From: Treponema sp.
GTDB lineage: Bacteria > Spirochaetota > Spirochaetia > Treponematales > Treponemataceae
Direction of reading: 5' to 3'
DNA: 48,720 nucleotides
NCBI GenBank assembly: GCA_024697295.1
Contig: JAILFZ010000120.1
Location: 1-48,720, forward strand
Part shown: positions 8,918 through 16,463 of the stretch, piece by piece
Layout: every line of letters begins with the position of its first letter
How positions within the stretch are numbered: position 1 is the stretch's first letter
Position numbers and translations under genes: made by a program
The notes under the pieces: model-generated
Databases searched by the model: none
The model's input: the letters and a program-made list of their open reading frames with translations, nothing else
What the model was told of the DNA's origin: nothing

Positions 8918-10723
8918 TTATTCCTTTTTAGAATTAATTAGATTGTTGATATTCATTATTTCGTGCAAAAGCTGCTGGAGTTCATCTTTCTTTTCAGGCT
9001 GCTCAGGGGTACCAAGTTCTCTTATTCTACTAAGTATATAATCCCGCTGTCTTTCCAGACCTTTTTGTTTAATAAGCTGTATGCCGTCACTTACGATTTT
9101 AGCAGTATTTGTTGCATATTCTCCGGACATTACACTTTCTGTAATAAAGCGGACCAGTTCTTCGCTACCGCAGTGTTCGCATACATTGCTGAAAGAAAGG
9201 TTGCCCTTTTGAGCACACTCTTCCAAAACAACGAATAATTCCTTTGCTTCGGCCGTCTCGAATTCATCTTCGTTCAGCTCGCGCCTTACAAAATCAAATT
9301 GCTGTGTGTCAGAAATTACTGCAAGTAATAACTTTATTTCCGGGTTTTTCTTAAGTTTAGAAAAATCTTGCACCGGTTCGACTTTCTGGGCAACAACAGT
9401 CTTTTTCTGGGCTTGCTGGCGGTTGTTGAAATCTCTTTCTACAGCCTGTCTGGATATGTTGAGCTTCTGGCAAAGCAAATCCAGGCTTGATTCCTTCTGA
9501 ATGTTATTCTGCAGTGCATCTATATAGGGAAAAAACTCAAGAGCTACCTTAGTTTTACCTTCCGGTGTGTCAATCGGGTATTTATGCGTCAGATTTTCAA
9601 ACAGATAATCACTATCCATTATAGCACCATTTACGTCTTCCGTCAAGGTTTGTGCGCCGTAATTAACCATAATTTCTGCAGGATCTTTTCCGCCGCGCAA
9701 ACGGACGATTTTTACGGTAAGACCTGCCTGTCGGCAAAGGAAGATCGATTTTCTTGTTGCCTCCTGACCTGCTCCATCGCTGTCAAAAGACAAAAGCACA
9801 GTTCCGCTGGAAGTTGTCTGGGCAATCAGTTTGATATGGTCTTCAGTAAGGGCAGTTCCGCAGGTAGCAACGGCGTTTTTAATTCCGCTCTGGTGATAGG
9901 CAATACAATCCATATATCCTTCACAGATGATTGCAGTTTTTTTAAGGCGTATTTCATCCCTTGCAAAATTGAATGCATAAAGCGTGTTCTTTTTGCTGTA
10001 ATGCGGAAGTTCGCGCGAATTCAAATATTTGCGGTCATTTTCGCCCTGCTGGTGGAGAATTCGTCCGCCCATTGCCACACACTCGCCGTGCCTGTTAAAA
10101 ATCGGGAACATAAGACGGTCTGAAAAGAAGGAAACGTTCGGATAGTTCTGGCTAAAAAGACCTGACTTTGAAAGAAAGTCATCACTGAAGTTTTTTTCTT
10201 TTAAAAACCTGTGAAGCCAGTATCTGTCTTCCGGTGAGTATCCGATACGGAATTTTTCGATGGTTTCGTCAGAAATTCCGCGGCCTTTAATGTACTCAAG
10301 GGCCTTCTTTCCGGACGGATGCTGGGTCAGAAAGAAATGGAACGTTGCAGAAACCCGGTCGTATAATTCAATCGTTTTCTTTTTTGAATCATCAAATTTG
10401 GCCTGGCTGTCACCCTTGTCTGTATATGTAAGTGTAATTGCAAATTTTTTGGCCAGGATTTCTACCGCCTCAGGAAAGCTTACCTTTTCAATATCCTGAA
10501 TAAACTTTATTGCAGATGAACCTCCGGCATGGCACCCAAAGCAGTAATATGCATTTCTGTCGGGAACCACATGGAACGAAGCAGTCTTTTCGCCGTGGAA
10601 AGGACAGCAGCCCCAGAAATCCGAGCCCCTTTTATCGAGTTTTACATATTCACTGACAACCGAAACAATATCCGCCGCATTTTTTACAGCCTCAATTGAT
10701 TCCTGACTGATAAATCCTGCCAC
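8918..10723 (-). CDS. dnaG: DNA primase DnaG
   Basis: DnaG makes the RNA primers for chromosome replication. The 601-residue protein has an N-terminal CHC2 zinc-binding domain ([12 protein letters not shown] and YYCFGC). A central Toprim catalytic core follows, with the acidic EGYMD motif near residue 265 and FDSDGAG near residue 310. The C-terminal part, for helicase interaction, is less conserved. The start is a GTG (VAGFISQ, translated Met) that shares one base with the mltG stop TAG, so initiation is probably coupled to mltG termination. It is followed by rpoD after 7 bases. Confidence 0.97.
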   Translation of the reverse strand: MAGFISQESIEAVKNAADIVSVVSEYVKLDKRGSDFWGCCPFHGEKTASFHVVPDRNAYYCFGCHAGGSSAIKFIQDIEKVSFPEAVEILAKKFAITLTYTDKGDSQAKFDDSKKKTIELYDRVSATFHFFLTQHPSGKKALEYIKGRGISDETIEKFRIGYSPEDRYWLHRFLKEKNFSDDFLSKSGLFSQNYPNVSFFSDRLMFPIFNRHGECVAMGGRILHQQGENDRKYLNSRELPHYSKKNTLYAFNFARDEIRLKKTAIICEGYMDCIAYHQSGIKNAVATCGTALTEDHIKLIAQTTSSGTVLLSFDSDGAGQEATRKSIFLCRQAGLTVKIVRLRGGKDPAEIMVNYGAQTLTEDVNGAIMDSDYLFENLTHKYPIDTPEGKTKVALEFFPYIDALQNNIQKESSLDLLCQKLNISRQAVERDFNNRQQAQKKTVVAQKVEPVQDFSKLKKNPEIKLLLAVISDTQQFDFVRRELNEDEFETAEAKELFVVLEECAQKGNLSFSNVCEHCGSEELVRFITESVMSGEYATNTAKIVSDGIQLIKQKGLERQRDYILSRIRELGTPEQPEKKDELQQLLHEIMNINNLINSKKE

Positions 10724-11772
10724 TACTTAGCCGCCGCCTTTTTGGTCTTTAACTGCATTCCGGCCTTAATGTGGGAACCAAAGGATTTTGTAAAGGCATG
10801 GGTTCCTTTTTCGGCATTTGTCAAAGTAAAGTAATAATAATCGGTGACAGGCGGATTTGCTGCCGCATTGAGGGCAACAAGTCCAGGATTACTGATTGGA
10901 GAAGGAGGTAAACCTGCCCACTTGTAAGTATTGAATGGCGAATTTATCTGCAGGTCTTCGTAAGTAATGACATCTGGATGAGGACGCCCCATTATCTCAG
11001 TAATAATATATTCAATTGTTGCACATGAGTAAAAACCGACATTGTCAGCCAGACGGTTATAAAAAACACTCGCAATGAGAGGAGCTTCGCTTTCTACGCG
11101 GTATTCGCGTTCAACAATGGAGGCCATTATCAGAATGTCATAAAGTTCATCCGGAGACTTTTCCGAAAGCCCCGGGATTGTTTTAATGCGCTCAAAAAAG
11201 TTGTCAGCCATCATGGAAACAACGGCTTTTGCCTGCATTGAAGGATTAAAGAAATAAGTATCAGGAAAAAGATAGCCTTCAAAACTGTCGGAAGGAATCT
11301 GATACTTTTCCAGCAGTTCATAACTTGTTGCGGCTTCCCTGAAGTCAGCAGCCGGGCAGACCCCCTCTTCTTCAAGTAACAGGGCAATTTTTCCAAGGGT
11401 AAGTCCTTCAGTAATTACGACTTTAAGATATTCCTGCTTTCCAGAATCCAGAAGTTCCAGAATGGAAGCCTGGCTCATAGAAGAATTAATATTATAAATA
11501 CCTGATTTTATGGCATAAGGTTTTACCCTTCCATAAACAAAAGGAATGCGTGCTGCAAGGACAAAAAATTTTTCCGAGCGGATGAGGCCTTTTTCTTTTA
11601 AGAGTTTTGCAACTTGAATTGTGCCTGTCCCCATGGGAATCTGCACCTTTTCCTGAACAGGATGTGCATTTAAAGAAACTGGAATATAGAGCTGACTAAC
11701 AATAGCCCCTGCACAAAAAACAGCGGCAAAACAAAGTGCAAAAATTAAAACATAAAGCTTTTTTGATTTCAT
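10723..11772 (-). CDS. mltG: Endolytic murein transglycosylase MltG
   Basis: MltG cleaves nascent glycan strands at the inner membrane and is thought to set glycan chain length. The 349-residue protein has one N-terminal membrane helix (about residues 7-27), then a LysM-like segment (VQIPMGTGTIQVAKLLKEKG), and then the YceG/MltG catalytic domain. The conserved acidic motif ASIVEREYRVESEAPLIASV carries the expected catalytic glutamate, and PFNTYKWAGLPPSPISNPG is a family signature near the C-terminus. Start and stop overlap the neighbours (ATGA with the 72-residue gene, TAGTG with dnaG), so it sits inside a tightly coupled operon. Confidence 0.93.
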   Translation of the reverse strand: MKSKKLYVLIFALCFAAVFCAGAIVSQLYIPVSLNAHPVQEKVQIPMGTGTIQVAKLLKEKGLIRSEKFFVLAARIPFVYGRVKPYAIKSGIYNINSSMSQASILELLDSGKQEYLKVVITEGLTLGKIALLLEEEGVCPAADFREAATSYELLEKYQIPSDSFEGYLFPDTYFFNPSMQAKAVVSMMADNFFERIKTIPGLSEKSPDELYDILIMASIVEREYRVESEAPLIASVFYNRLADNVGFYSCATIEYIITEIMGRPHPDVITYEDLQINSPFNTYKWAGLPPSPISNPGLVALNAAANPPVTDYYYFTLTNAEKGTHAFTKSFGSHIKAGMQLKTKKAAAK

Positions 11773-11987
11773 GAATAAAACTTCTCGACTTCGTCAATTG
11801 ACATATTTTGATAGATAAGGAGTTCGATTTGACGTGCAAAATCTTCCAGTCCCTGAGGAAGTTTATCCTGATTGTTCCTTAAAAGACGGGCCAGAATTTT
11901 GATTTCGCGTTCGTTAAATGAGTAATCAAAAGAAAATGCCGGTTCAGACGTTGAATTAGTATCACAGACTTGTTCCGGATTTATCAT
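11769..11987 (-). CDS. Conserved-looking 72-residue protein of unknown function
   Basis: This small acidic cytoplasmic protein has no motif I recognise. The second half looks like two amphipathic helices (FNEREIKILARLLRNNQDKL and FARQIELLIYQNMSIDEVEKF). It has no signal peptide or membrane segment. The frame is supported by context rather than homology: it begins in an ATGA overlap with the stop of the metallo-hydrolase gene and ends in an ATGA overlap with mltG. That makes it an intact, translationally coupled member of the operon leading to dnaG and rpoD. Confidence 0.7.
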   Translation of the reverse strand: MINPEQVCDTNSTSEPAFSFDYSFNEREIKILARLLRNNQDKLPQGLEDFARQIELLIYQNMSIDEVEKFYS

Positions 11988-12925
11988 AGACGCAGTTCCC
12001 TACCTTCCACAGCAAGATGTACTTTAATCTCGCCGTGTGCTATGTATTTAGAATACCAGCGTGCAGATTCTAGTATAGAATTAAGTTTTTTGTCATCATA
12101 GGTTGGTTCATGATGGAACAAATAAAGATTTTTTATTTTCCATGCAACCGCAAAGTCAACGGCAAAACAGAATGCTGAGTGCCCCCAGTTAGCCTTTCTC
12201 AACGCTTCTTCTACGGTGTACTGACTGTCAAGGACTAAAGCGTCGGCCCCATAAAATACAGCCTTAAGTTCTTCGTTTTTTACATCAAAGTCATCATTGG
12301 TTAATTCAACATCGGTTGCGTATACAAATTTGCGTCCGTTTTCAAAAACTGAATATGAATAAGACCCGCCGGGATGGTTCATACGTGCCAGATTAATTTT
12401 GACAGAATCAAGTTGAATTTCCTGGCCGGGCTTTACGACATGAAAGTTAATCTTTTTGGAAAGGGCTTCCCAGGTGACCGGATAATACGGAGAAACCATC
12501 TGATCGGAAAGATACTTGGCCATATCATCAAACGGTGAATAAATGTCTATTGTTACGTTTGGATTATATGCAAAATCAAAAAATGGAAGTCCCTGGATAT
12601 GGTCCCAGTGAAAATGAGAGAAGAACATATTGTAATGAAGGCTTTCAGAAAGAACGCTGGACTTGCCCATCTGGCGAATGCCCGAACCTGCATCAAAAAT
12701 GAATTTCTGATTATTTTCTGCAGTTAATTCAACACAGGGAGTATTACCGCCTGCAGTACCGAAAATCCATGATGGCAACGAAGCTAAAAATTTTTCGCGC
12801 GAATCTGATGATTGTAAATCAGCAGGTGTAATGCGCTGAACTGCGGCCGATATTTTTGCCCGCACCTGATGTGGCGTAAGCGGTGTGGGAATAGACCCCC
12901 GCACTCCCCAAAATTTAATGTTCAC
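11984..12925 (-). CDS. Metallo-beta-lactamase-fold hydrolase
   Basis: This is a metal-dependent hydrolase of the RNase Z/PhnP-like branch of the metallo-beta-lactamase fold. The substrate cannot be named. The zinc-binding motif HFHWDH lies near residue 120 within FFSHFHWDHIQGLPFF. Downstream are the usual metal ligands, including Asp in YATDVELTN and His in the C-terminal LFHHEPTYDD. The protein begins NIKFWGVRGSIPTP, a common start in this group. The track begins at a TTG (12931), but the GTG at 12925 has GGAG six bases upstream and is preferred. It is the first gene of the unit leading to mltG, dnaG and rpoD. An AT-rich tract with a TATAAT-like box lies upstream, but I see no convincing -35. 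Confidence 0.82.
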   Translation of the reverse strand: MNIKFWGVRGSIPTPLTPHQVRAKISAAVQRITPADLQSSDSREKFLASLPSWIFGTAGGNTPCVELTAENNQKFIFDAGSGIRQMGKSSVLSESLHYNMFFSHFHWDHIQGLPFFDFAYNPNVTIDIYSPFDDMAKYLSDQMVSPYYPVTWEALSKKINFHVVKPGQEIQLDSVKINLARMNHPGGSYSYSVFENGRKFVYATDVELTNDDFDVKNEELKAVFYGADALVLDSQYTVEEALRKANWGHSAFCFAVDFAVAWKIKNLYLFHHEPTYDDKKLNSILESARWYSKYIAHGEIKVHLAVEGRELRL

Positions 12926-13030
12926 TCCCAACTCCAGTAAACTAAAAACTTTTATAAATCTAACAAAAATTATAATTACTAAATTGATAAAAATCTACTG
13001 TGAAAATTAAATTATTTAAAAAAAGGCAAA

Positions 13031-13056
13031 AAAAAAGTTCCAGACTTTCTGGAACT
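13031..13056 (-). terminator. Intrinsic terminator of the tRNA-Thr/tRNA-Tyr transcript
   Basis: On the minus strand, starting a few bases after the tRNA-Tyr discriminator base, GTTCCAGA-AAG-TCTGGAAC forms a perfect 8-bp hairpin followed by nine T residues. This is a textbook rho-independent terminator. It closes the tRNA unit before the metallo-hydrolase operon begins. Confidence 0.93.
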
Positions 13057-13061
13057 CACTA

Positions 13062-13143
13062 TGGGGAGTGAAGGATTCGAACCTACGAAGCACTAGGCAG
13101 CAGATTTACAGTCTGTCCCCTTTGACCACTCGGGAAACTCCCC
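13062..13143 (-). tRNA. tRNA-Tyr (anticodon GTA)
   Basis: Read on the minus strand, the acceptor GGGGAGT pairs with ACTCCCC, with A as discriminator. The D arm is CCCGAGTGGTCAAAGGGG. The anticodon loop CTGTAAA gives GTA (Tyr). There is a long class II variable arm, as expected for bacterial tRNA-Tyr, and a T arm with GGTTCGAATCC. The length is 82 nt. CCA is not encoded (the next bases are TAG), so the CCA-adding enzyme encoded nearby is required. It follows tRNA-Thr by 12 bases and ends at a strong terminator. Confidence 0.96.
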
Positions 13144-13155
13144 TAAATTAAAAAA

Positions 13156-13228
13156 AGCTGCCTGAAGGACTCGGACCCTCGACCCCGAGATTACAAATCA
13201 CGTGCTCTACCAACTGAGCTAAGGCAGC
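13156..13228 (-). tRNA. tRNA-Thr (anticodon TGT)
   Basis: Read on the minus strand, the acceptor GCTGCCT pairs with AGGCAGC. The D arm contains TAGCTCAGTTGGTAGAGCA, the anticodon loop TTTGTAA gives TGT (Thr, reading ACN), and the T arm has GGGTCCGAGTCC. The length is 73 nt without CCA. One mismatch in the anticodon stem (third pair, T-T by my fold) is tolerable. It is the first gene of a two-tRNA transcript with a consensus promoter about 45 bases upstream. Confidence 0.95.
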
Positions 13229-13272
13229 ATTCTTTTATTCGCTTGGGTTAATAACCCGTGCGATGTGTTGAT

Positions 13273-13301
13273 AATATAACAAACTGACAAAAAAGTGTCA
13301 A
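13273..13301 (-). promoter_or_regulatory. Consensus sigma-70 promoter of the tRNA operon
   Basis: On the minus strand a perfect -35 TTGACA is followed by a 17-base spacer and -10 TATATT, with transcription expected to begin about 37 bases upstream of tRNA-Thr. The short leader includes GGGTTATTAACCC, a small palindrome that could form a hairpin before the tRNA. Confidence 0.88.
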
Positions 13302-13329
13302 CAGACTTTTTTGATTTTTTTAAAAGTTT

Positions 13330-13707
13330 TCAATTTTTTTTAGCGGCAAAATCCGGTCTGAGTTTTTCTCCGCCGTTGATATAAACCGGTACAACCTTTG
13401 CATTATCCTCAAGATAAGTTGTAATGAGTACGCGGATCATCTTTTCAGGGCTGCCTTCAATTTTTGGTTCCTGACTGCAGAACAGCGGAACTCTTGAAAC
13501 ATCAATCGGAGGATTGCCGCGTCTAAGGGCAGCGGCCGGATTCATCAGAGTCAAGTCGTCTGTGATTGTAAACTGAATGCTGACAATGTCTTCACTTTTC
13601 AGATTATTTTCCTTTACAAGTTCGCTGAACATCTGTCCAACATTTTGAATTACTGATTCTTTTGTATTTTCGGCACCGGTTGCTCCGCGGATTCCAAAAA
13701 GACGCAT
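13330..13707 (-). CDS. aroH: Chorismate mutase, AroH class
   Basis: This enzyme converts chorismate to prephenate, the committed step to phenylalanine and tyrosine. It is the monofunctional AroH-fold type (trimeric in Bacillus), not the helical AroQ type. The 125-residue length fits. The key residues known from the Bacillus enzyme can be placed: Arg7 in RLFGIRGAT, the Cys/Glu pair in LFCSQEPKIEG, Arg in EKMIRVLITTYL, and Tyr in the C-terminal VYINGGEKLRPDF. A Shine-Dalgarno AAGGAG precedes the ATG. A structured intergenic element (13732-13775) lies between this gene and the upstream SPFH-like gene. No other aromatic pathway genes are nearby. Confidence 0.92.
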   Translation of the reverse strand: MRLFGIRGATGAENTKESVIQNVGQMFSELVKENNLKSEDIVSIQFTITDDLTLMNPAAALRRGNPPIDVSRVPLFCSQEPKIEGSPEKMIRVLITTYLEDNAKVVPVYINGGEKLRPDFAAKKN

Positions 13708-13731
13708 ATTTTACTACTCCTTATAAGGCGG

Positions 13732-13775
13732 CCTTGCATTGAAGCAAGGAATCGCAGTTTTGCCTGGGGCAAAAT
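13732..13775 (-). repeat. Structured intergenic element, copy A (two hairpins before aroH)
   Basis: On the minus strand, directly after the stop of the SPFH-like gene, TTTTGCC-CCA-GGCAAAA forms a perfect 7-bp hairpin. A short linker follows, then CCTTGC-TTCAAT-GCAAGG forms a perfect 6-bp hairpin. The segment aligns without gaps to a segment before prfB (copy B, 30128-30171), with 32 of 44 positions identical. These include the 11-mer GGCAAAACTGC, and the differences in the second stem keep base pairing. Function unknown: it could be an intergenic repeat, an mRNA stabiliser or a cis-regulatory RNA. Confidence 0.7.
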
Positions 13776-14594
13776 CTATTCAAGATTATTGAGTGCTTTG
13801 AGAACATCAGCCGAGCTGTTGTTGGAAAGCAGATTATTCAGGTCCGGGTATTTTTTGAGAACCTCACCAATTTTTGTAAGTCTGTTTACAGAGCGTTCAT
13901 CGGCAAGAATTTTCTGTGCCTGCTCTTTAGCTGCATCACTTAAAAGAGCATCAACCATGTCCTGGAATTTTTCGTATGATTTACGGGCAATTTTATAAAG
14001 TCTTACGTCAGGGATTTTTGCTTTTTTAAGGACAACATCCTTTACGTCGATGTATTCAAATTTTCCTGAGCCGGCGAGCTGTTCAACTGCAGGAGCGACA
14101 TCAAAGACAGTAACAAGATTTTCAGCATTCTGTTCGATTATGGTTTTTGAAAGATCGAATGCGATTTTACCGGCATTTTCTTCAAGATAAGTTTTTAAGC
14201 TTTCATTAGAATTTATTGTGCCGTTTTTTAAAAGTTGAACTACATTTTCCGGCTTAACTTCGAGGCTGATGTCAAAATCAAAAGAATAAGAAAAATCGGG
14301 ATTTCCCCTTATTAAAGAAGTGTAGATTTCAGCAGACGGAAGGGCTCCCTTTAAGCTCTGGGATGAATGGAAAATTCCATGGTCAAACTTATGAATCTGA
14401 ACATTTGTCGGAAGAAGGGCTTCCCAGCGCCACATCAGCTTTCCGTTTTCGATGATTTTTTCGCTTACGCCGCCGGTTTTACTGACCATTACGCCGTACT
14501 GTCCGGCCGGGACTTTCATGTTTACAAGACCAAAGTAAAAAACGGCCGCACCAAACAAAAGGATAATAATTACGCTGACAATCCCCTTTTTCAT
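13776..14594 (-). CDS. Membrane-anchored SPFH/band-7-like protein
   Basis: The 272-residue protein has one N-terminal membrane helix (about residues 5-24) followed by VPAGQYGVMVSKTGG. That resembles the beginning of SPFH (stomatin/prohibitin/HflK) domains, which organise membrane microdomains or regulate membrane proteases. The rest is alpha/beta with a charged helical C-terminal third. The resemblance is partial, so the family call is moderate and no specific partner can be named. A good ribosome site (AGGTGG) precedes the ATG. The upstream intergenic region is AT-rich and shared with the divergent plus-strand unit. aroH follows after an intergenic element. Confidence 0.6.
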   Translation of the reverse strand: MKKGIVSVIIILLFGAAVFYFGLVNMKVPAGQYGVMVSKTGGVSEKIIENGKLMWRWEALLPTNVQIHKFDHGIFHSSQSLKGALPSAEIYTSLIRGNPDFSYSFDFDISLEVKPENVVQLLKNGTINSNESLKTYLEENAGKIAFDLSKTIIEQNAENLVTVFDVAPAVEQLAGSGKFEYIDVKDVVLKKAKIPDVRLYKIARKSYEKFQDMVDALLSDAAKEQAQKILADERSVNRLTKIGEVLKKYPDLNNLLSNNSSADVLKALNNLE

Positions 14595-14659
14595 ATTCCA
14601 CCTTTAATATATAATTGGATTTATAATTAGAATATACAAAAATTATTCAGTTAGCAAGC

Positions 14660-15049
14660 ATGAAAAAAAATTCTGAGCCAAAGCAAAAATTTAATATAAG
14701 AAATTTTTCAATTTTTAGACGACTGCCTCTTTTACTTTCCCTCACAAGACGCGGAATGATTTTTTTTATGTTTCTGCTGGTTGCTCAGCTTCTGCTTTTT
14801 TTAACCGGAAACATTCAGCACTTTCTGGACGAAAACCAGACGCTTACCCTGAAAATGTGCTCTTACGCCGCAATCGGAATGGGATTTTTTTCTTTTGCGG
14901 CAGTAATTGAATGCATTTATTACATCGTTACAAGTAAAAAGGCATTTTTTTATGTACATCTTGCGATTTTTTTTATACTTTTCTTATTAGCAAGTTTTGT
15001 TTGTTTTGGGGCAAACTTTATTTTTATTGTTTCGGACGGACTTGCCTGA
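14660..15049 (+). CDS. Small integral membrane protein of unknown function
   Basis: This 129-residue protein has a basic N-terminus and three clear hydrophobic helices (roughly residues 33-52, 69-88 and 96-120). No motif assigns a function. The frame is kept because it is preceded by a divergent promoter region, has membrane-protein composition, and stops one base before the ATG of the CCA-adding enzyme, so the two are probably co-transcribed and coupled. The ATG lacks a visible Shine-Dalgarno sequence (upstream bases are TTAGCAAGC), so the exact start is uncertain. Confidence 0.65.
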   Translation: MKKNSEPKQKFNIRNFSIFRRLPLLLSLTRRGMIFFMFLLVAQLLLFLTGNIQHFLDENQTLTLKMCSYAAIGMGFFSFAAVIECIYYIVTSKKAFFYVHLAIFFILFLLASFVCFGANFIFIVSDGLA

Positions 15050-15050
15050 T

Positions 15051-16463
15051 ATGAATAAAATTTCGATTCCTTACGAATTAAAAGAATTCAATAAGATTTT
15101 TTCTCAGCACGGCTTTAAGGCATACCTGGTTGGAGGGGCCGTACGCGATACAATTCTCGGCAAAAAGATTTGTGACTGGGATGTAACGACAAACGCTACG
15201 CCTGAAGATGTAACAAAAATGTTTAAGTTTGTTATCCCGACAGGAATTGCCCACGGAACAGTTACAGTTCATTTTATGAAGCACGAAATTGAAGTTACAA
15301 CTTTCCGTGCGGATCAGGGCTACTCAGACGGAAGGCATCCTGACAAAATCATTTTTGCAAAAACAATTGAAGAAGATTTGAGCCGCCGCGACTTTACGAT
15401 GAACGCAATTGCCGCAGACTTAAGTGACGGTTCAATCGCAGATCCTTATCACGGACAGGCTGACATAAAGGCTAAGATTATCAAAACCGTCGGTAACCCT
15501 CACGAGCGCTTTATGGAAGACGGGCTCAGACCTTTGAGGGGGTTGAGATTCAGCAGCCAGCTGGGTTTTGAAATCGAAAAAGAAACCTTTAATGAGATTT
15601 TTAACAAAGAAGTCCAGAAAAAAATCAGTTCTGTAAGCCTCGAGAGATTCCGGGACGAATTTGAAAAAATCCTCCGCTCCCCTAAACCATCACACGGCCT
15701 TCGCCTGATGGAAAAAACCGGCGTCCTAAAAATATTCATCCCGGAACTTGCAGACTGCCGCGGTGTTGAACAGGCAGATGACAGAGGCTATCACGAAATG
15801 GATATACTGGACCATTGTTTTACTGCCTGTGACGGTGCTCCAGAGGACAACCTTGCAGTCCGTTATGCGGCCCTCTTCCACGACATCGGAAAAAAAGCTG
15901 TACGAAAAGAAGTTTTTGAAGAAAATCCTTCGGATCCGACAAAAAAAATCCGTATCGTTCATTTTTTTCAGCACGAAATCGTTTCAGAAAAACTTACGAG
16001 AACGATTTTGACAAGAATTAAACTCAGCAACGCTCAGATAGATAAAATCTGCCACCTCGTAAAAGAACACATGTTCTACTACGAAAAAACGTGGTCTGAT
16101 GCCGCAGTGCGCCGTTTTATAATAAGAATCGGAATTGAAAATATTGAAGATTTGTTTGATTTACGCCGTGCTGACACTTTCGGTAAATATGGAGTCCCGG
16201 TGGATGCCAACAGCGAGACCGCCCTCAATCTCCTCGAATTATCCGACAGAATCAAAAAAATTGAATCCGATAAGTCTGTCCTCGATTTAAAGAGTCTGGC
16301 CGTAAACGGAAAAGATTTGATTGAAGCAGGAATTAAACCCGGAAAAACTCTCGGGCACATCCTCAACGAACTTTTTCAGTGCGTTGTGGATGATCCTGAT
16401 ATGAATTCAAAAGAAAAACTCCTGAAAGTTGCATTAAACCTTTACAAAAAGATCAGCGGCTGA
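15051..16463 (+). CDS. cca: CCA-adding tRNA nucleotidyltransferase with HD domain
   Basis: This enzyme adds the 3' CCA to tRNAs. The N-terminal class II nucleotidyltransferase head has GGAVRD near residue 29 and DWDVTT near residue 42 (the metal-binding DxD). The RRDFTMNAIA motif follows, then the neck (RPLRGLRFSSQLGFEIE) and an HD-type domain (ALFHDIGKK) of the kind found in the larger bacterial enzymes. The track begins at 14997, but the ATG at 15051 just after the previous stop gives the normal N-terminus (MNKISIPYELKEF), about 470 residues. Nearby tRNA genes without encoded CCA illustrate the need. The 3' end overlaps the convergent avtA by 11 bases. Confidence 0.93.
   Translation: MNKISIPYELKEFNKIFSQHGFKAYLVGGAVRDTILGKKICDWDVTTNATPEDVTKMFKFVIPTGIAHGTVTVHFMKHEIEVTTFRADQGYSDGRHPDKIIFAKTIEEDLSRRDFTMNAIAADLSDGSIADPYHGQADIKAKIIKTVGNPHERFMEDGLRPLRGLRFSSQLGFEIEKETFNEIFNKEVQKKISSVSLERFRDEFEKILRSPKPSHGLRLMEKTGVLKIFIPELADCRGVEQADDRGYHEMDILDHCFTACDGAPEDNLAVRYAALFHDIGKKAVRKEVFEENPSDPTKKIRIVHFFQHEIVSEKLTRTILTRIKLSNAQIDKICHLVKEHMFYYEKTWSDAAVRRFIIRIGIENIEDLFDLRRADTFGKYGVPVDANSETALNLLELSDRIKKIESDKSVLDLKSLAVNGKDLIEAGIKPGKTLGHILNELFQCVVDDPDMNSKEKLLKVALNLYKKISG

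Noticed and set aside
9584-10123. 179-residue plus-strand ORF antisense to dnaG
   Set aside because: Shadow of the dnaG Toprim region; cysteine/serine-rich translation without domain features.
12932-13030. Promoter of the metallo-hydrolase/dnaG operon
   Set aside because: A TATAAT box is visible, but the hexamer 17 bases upstream (TAGATT) is a poor -35; the evidence is too weak for a feature.
14595-14659. Defined promoters in the divergent AT-rich gap
   Set aside because: Several TATAAT-like boxes exist on both strands, but no -35/-10 pair with correct spacing stands out, so none is listed.
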